Source of the DNA: an uncultured Thermomonas sp.
GTDB lineage: Bacteria > Pseudomonadota > Gammaproteobacteria > Xanthomonadales > Xanthomonadaceae
NCBI GenBank assembly: GCA_946480065.1
Contig: CAMLJA010000153.1
Coordinates: forward strand, 1-5,362
Direction of reading: 5' to 3'
DNA: 5,362 nt
The notes under the pieces are model-generated. The model was not told the origin of the DNA and ran no database searches. It saw only the letters and a program-made list of their open reading frames with translations. A program made the translations under genes and the position numbers. Shown piece by piece: positions 5,050 to 5,362 of this stretch; position 1 is the stretch's first letter, and each line of letters starts with the position of its first letter.

Positions 5050-5362
5050 GCGCCTGGCTCGAGGCCGGCTGGCCGGCGCCGCCCGGCGTGCGCGCCGGCG
5101 TGACCCTGCGGCACGGGCTGGGGGTGTCGCGGCCGCCGTTCGACAGCTTCAACCTGGGCGCGCGCTGCGGCGACGATCCCGATGCGGTCGCCGAGAACCG
5201 CCGCCAGCTGCAGGCCGCGCTGGCGCTGCCGTCGCCGCCGCGCTGGCTGCGCCAGGTGCACGGGGTCGGGGTGGTGCGCTACGCTTCGCCTGCCGGAGCG
5301 GAGGGAGAGGGCGGGGAGCCCGAGGCCGACGCCGCGGTCACCGCCGAGCCCGGCACCGTGCT
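5046..5362 (+). CDS. pgeF: PgeF/YfiH laccase-domain (multicopper polyphenol oxidase-like) protein, 5' part
   Basis: This is the first 105 codons of a YfiH-family protein; the rest lies beyond the window. In Escherichia coli, PgeF limits misincorporation of L-serine in place of L-alanine in peptidoglycan precursors. Homologues also have purine nucleoside phosphorylase/adenosine deaminase-like activity, so 'polyphenol oxidase' is a doubtful name. Visible family motifs are PFDSFNLG (31-38), [15 protein letters not shown] (41-55), WLRQVHG (67-73, with metal-ligand candidate His72) and PEADAAVT (92-99). The TADC and later His ligands are off the window. The start ATG (5046) overlaps the rluD TGA as ATGA, implying an rluD-pgeF operon with coupled translation. 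Residues about 80-91 form a Gly/Glu/Ala-rich loop in a region that varies in the family. Confidence 0.92.
   Translation, partial: MSAWLEAGWPAPPGVRAGVTLRHGLGVSRPPFDSFNLGARCGDDPDAVAENRRQLQAALALPSPPRWLRQVHGVGVVRYASPAGAEGEGGEPEADAAVTAEPGTV

Noticed and set aside
1..5362. A new multi-gene system (defence, toxin-antitoxin, biosynthetic or mobile)
   Set aside because: Every substantial frame with coding character belongs to a known housekeeping or topoisomerase family, and the gene-free stretches hold only repeats and regulatory-size elements.
5046..5362. pgeF as a true laccase/polyphenol oxidase
   Set aside because: Family members lack convincing laccase function. The Escherichia coli homologue acts in peptidoglycan editing, and the metal-site residues mostly lie outside this window.

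Overview
The window is a roughly 70+% GC chromosomal segment with the gene content and order expected of a gammaproteobacterium of the Xanthomonadaceae/Lysobacteraceae (Lysobacter, Luteimonas, Stenotrophomonas or Xanthomonas relatives). The block bamD - rluD - pgeF is conserved across gammaproteobacteria. Having nadE beside bamD, strong third-position GC, a type IB topoisomerase and CCGTTC...CTGAGC...GTCGAAGGG intergenic repeats all fit that family. The assignment comes from memory of these families, not from a search.

Layout. Positions 1-43 hold the last codons of an unidentified + strand gene, followed by a textbook intrinsic terminator (71-98 plus a T-rich tail). Positions 112-305 hold no gene. 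They carry a short hairpin and a composite intergenic repeat: two copies of one structured element facing each other (147-191 and 239-305), one with an extra nested hairpin, plus a fragment of a possible third. A bacterial DNA topoisomerase IB (378-1424, +) follows, with all five catalytic positions intact. Then comes glutamine-dependent NAD+ synthetase nadE (1484-3118, +), apparently with its own weak promoter. nadE converges on bamD (3134-3982, -) across 15 bp, and one perfect hairpin contains both stop codons. A short divergent region (3983-4068) with a symmetric -10 box separates bamD from rluD (4069-5049, +). rluD overlaps pgeF by ATGA (5046 to the window end, cut off).

How the genes relate. 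All identified genes are housekeeping or near-housekeeping: supercoil relaxation, NAD biosynthesis, outer-membrane protein assembly, 23S rRNA pseudouridylation and peptidoglycan/nucleoside quality control. No defence system, prophage, transposase, CRISPR array or biosynthetic cluster is visible. I found no evidence of a new multi-gene system. The most interesting signals are non-coding: paired base changes that preserve stems between the two repeat copies, the hairpin shared by two stop codons, and the symmetric bamD/rluD promoter box with a 9-codon upstream ORF.
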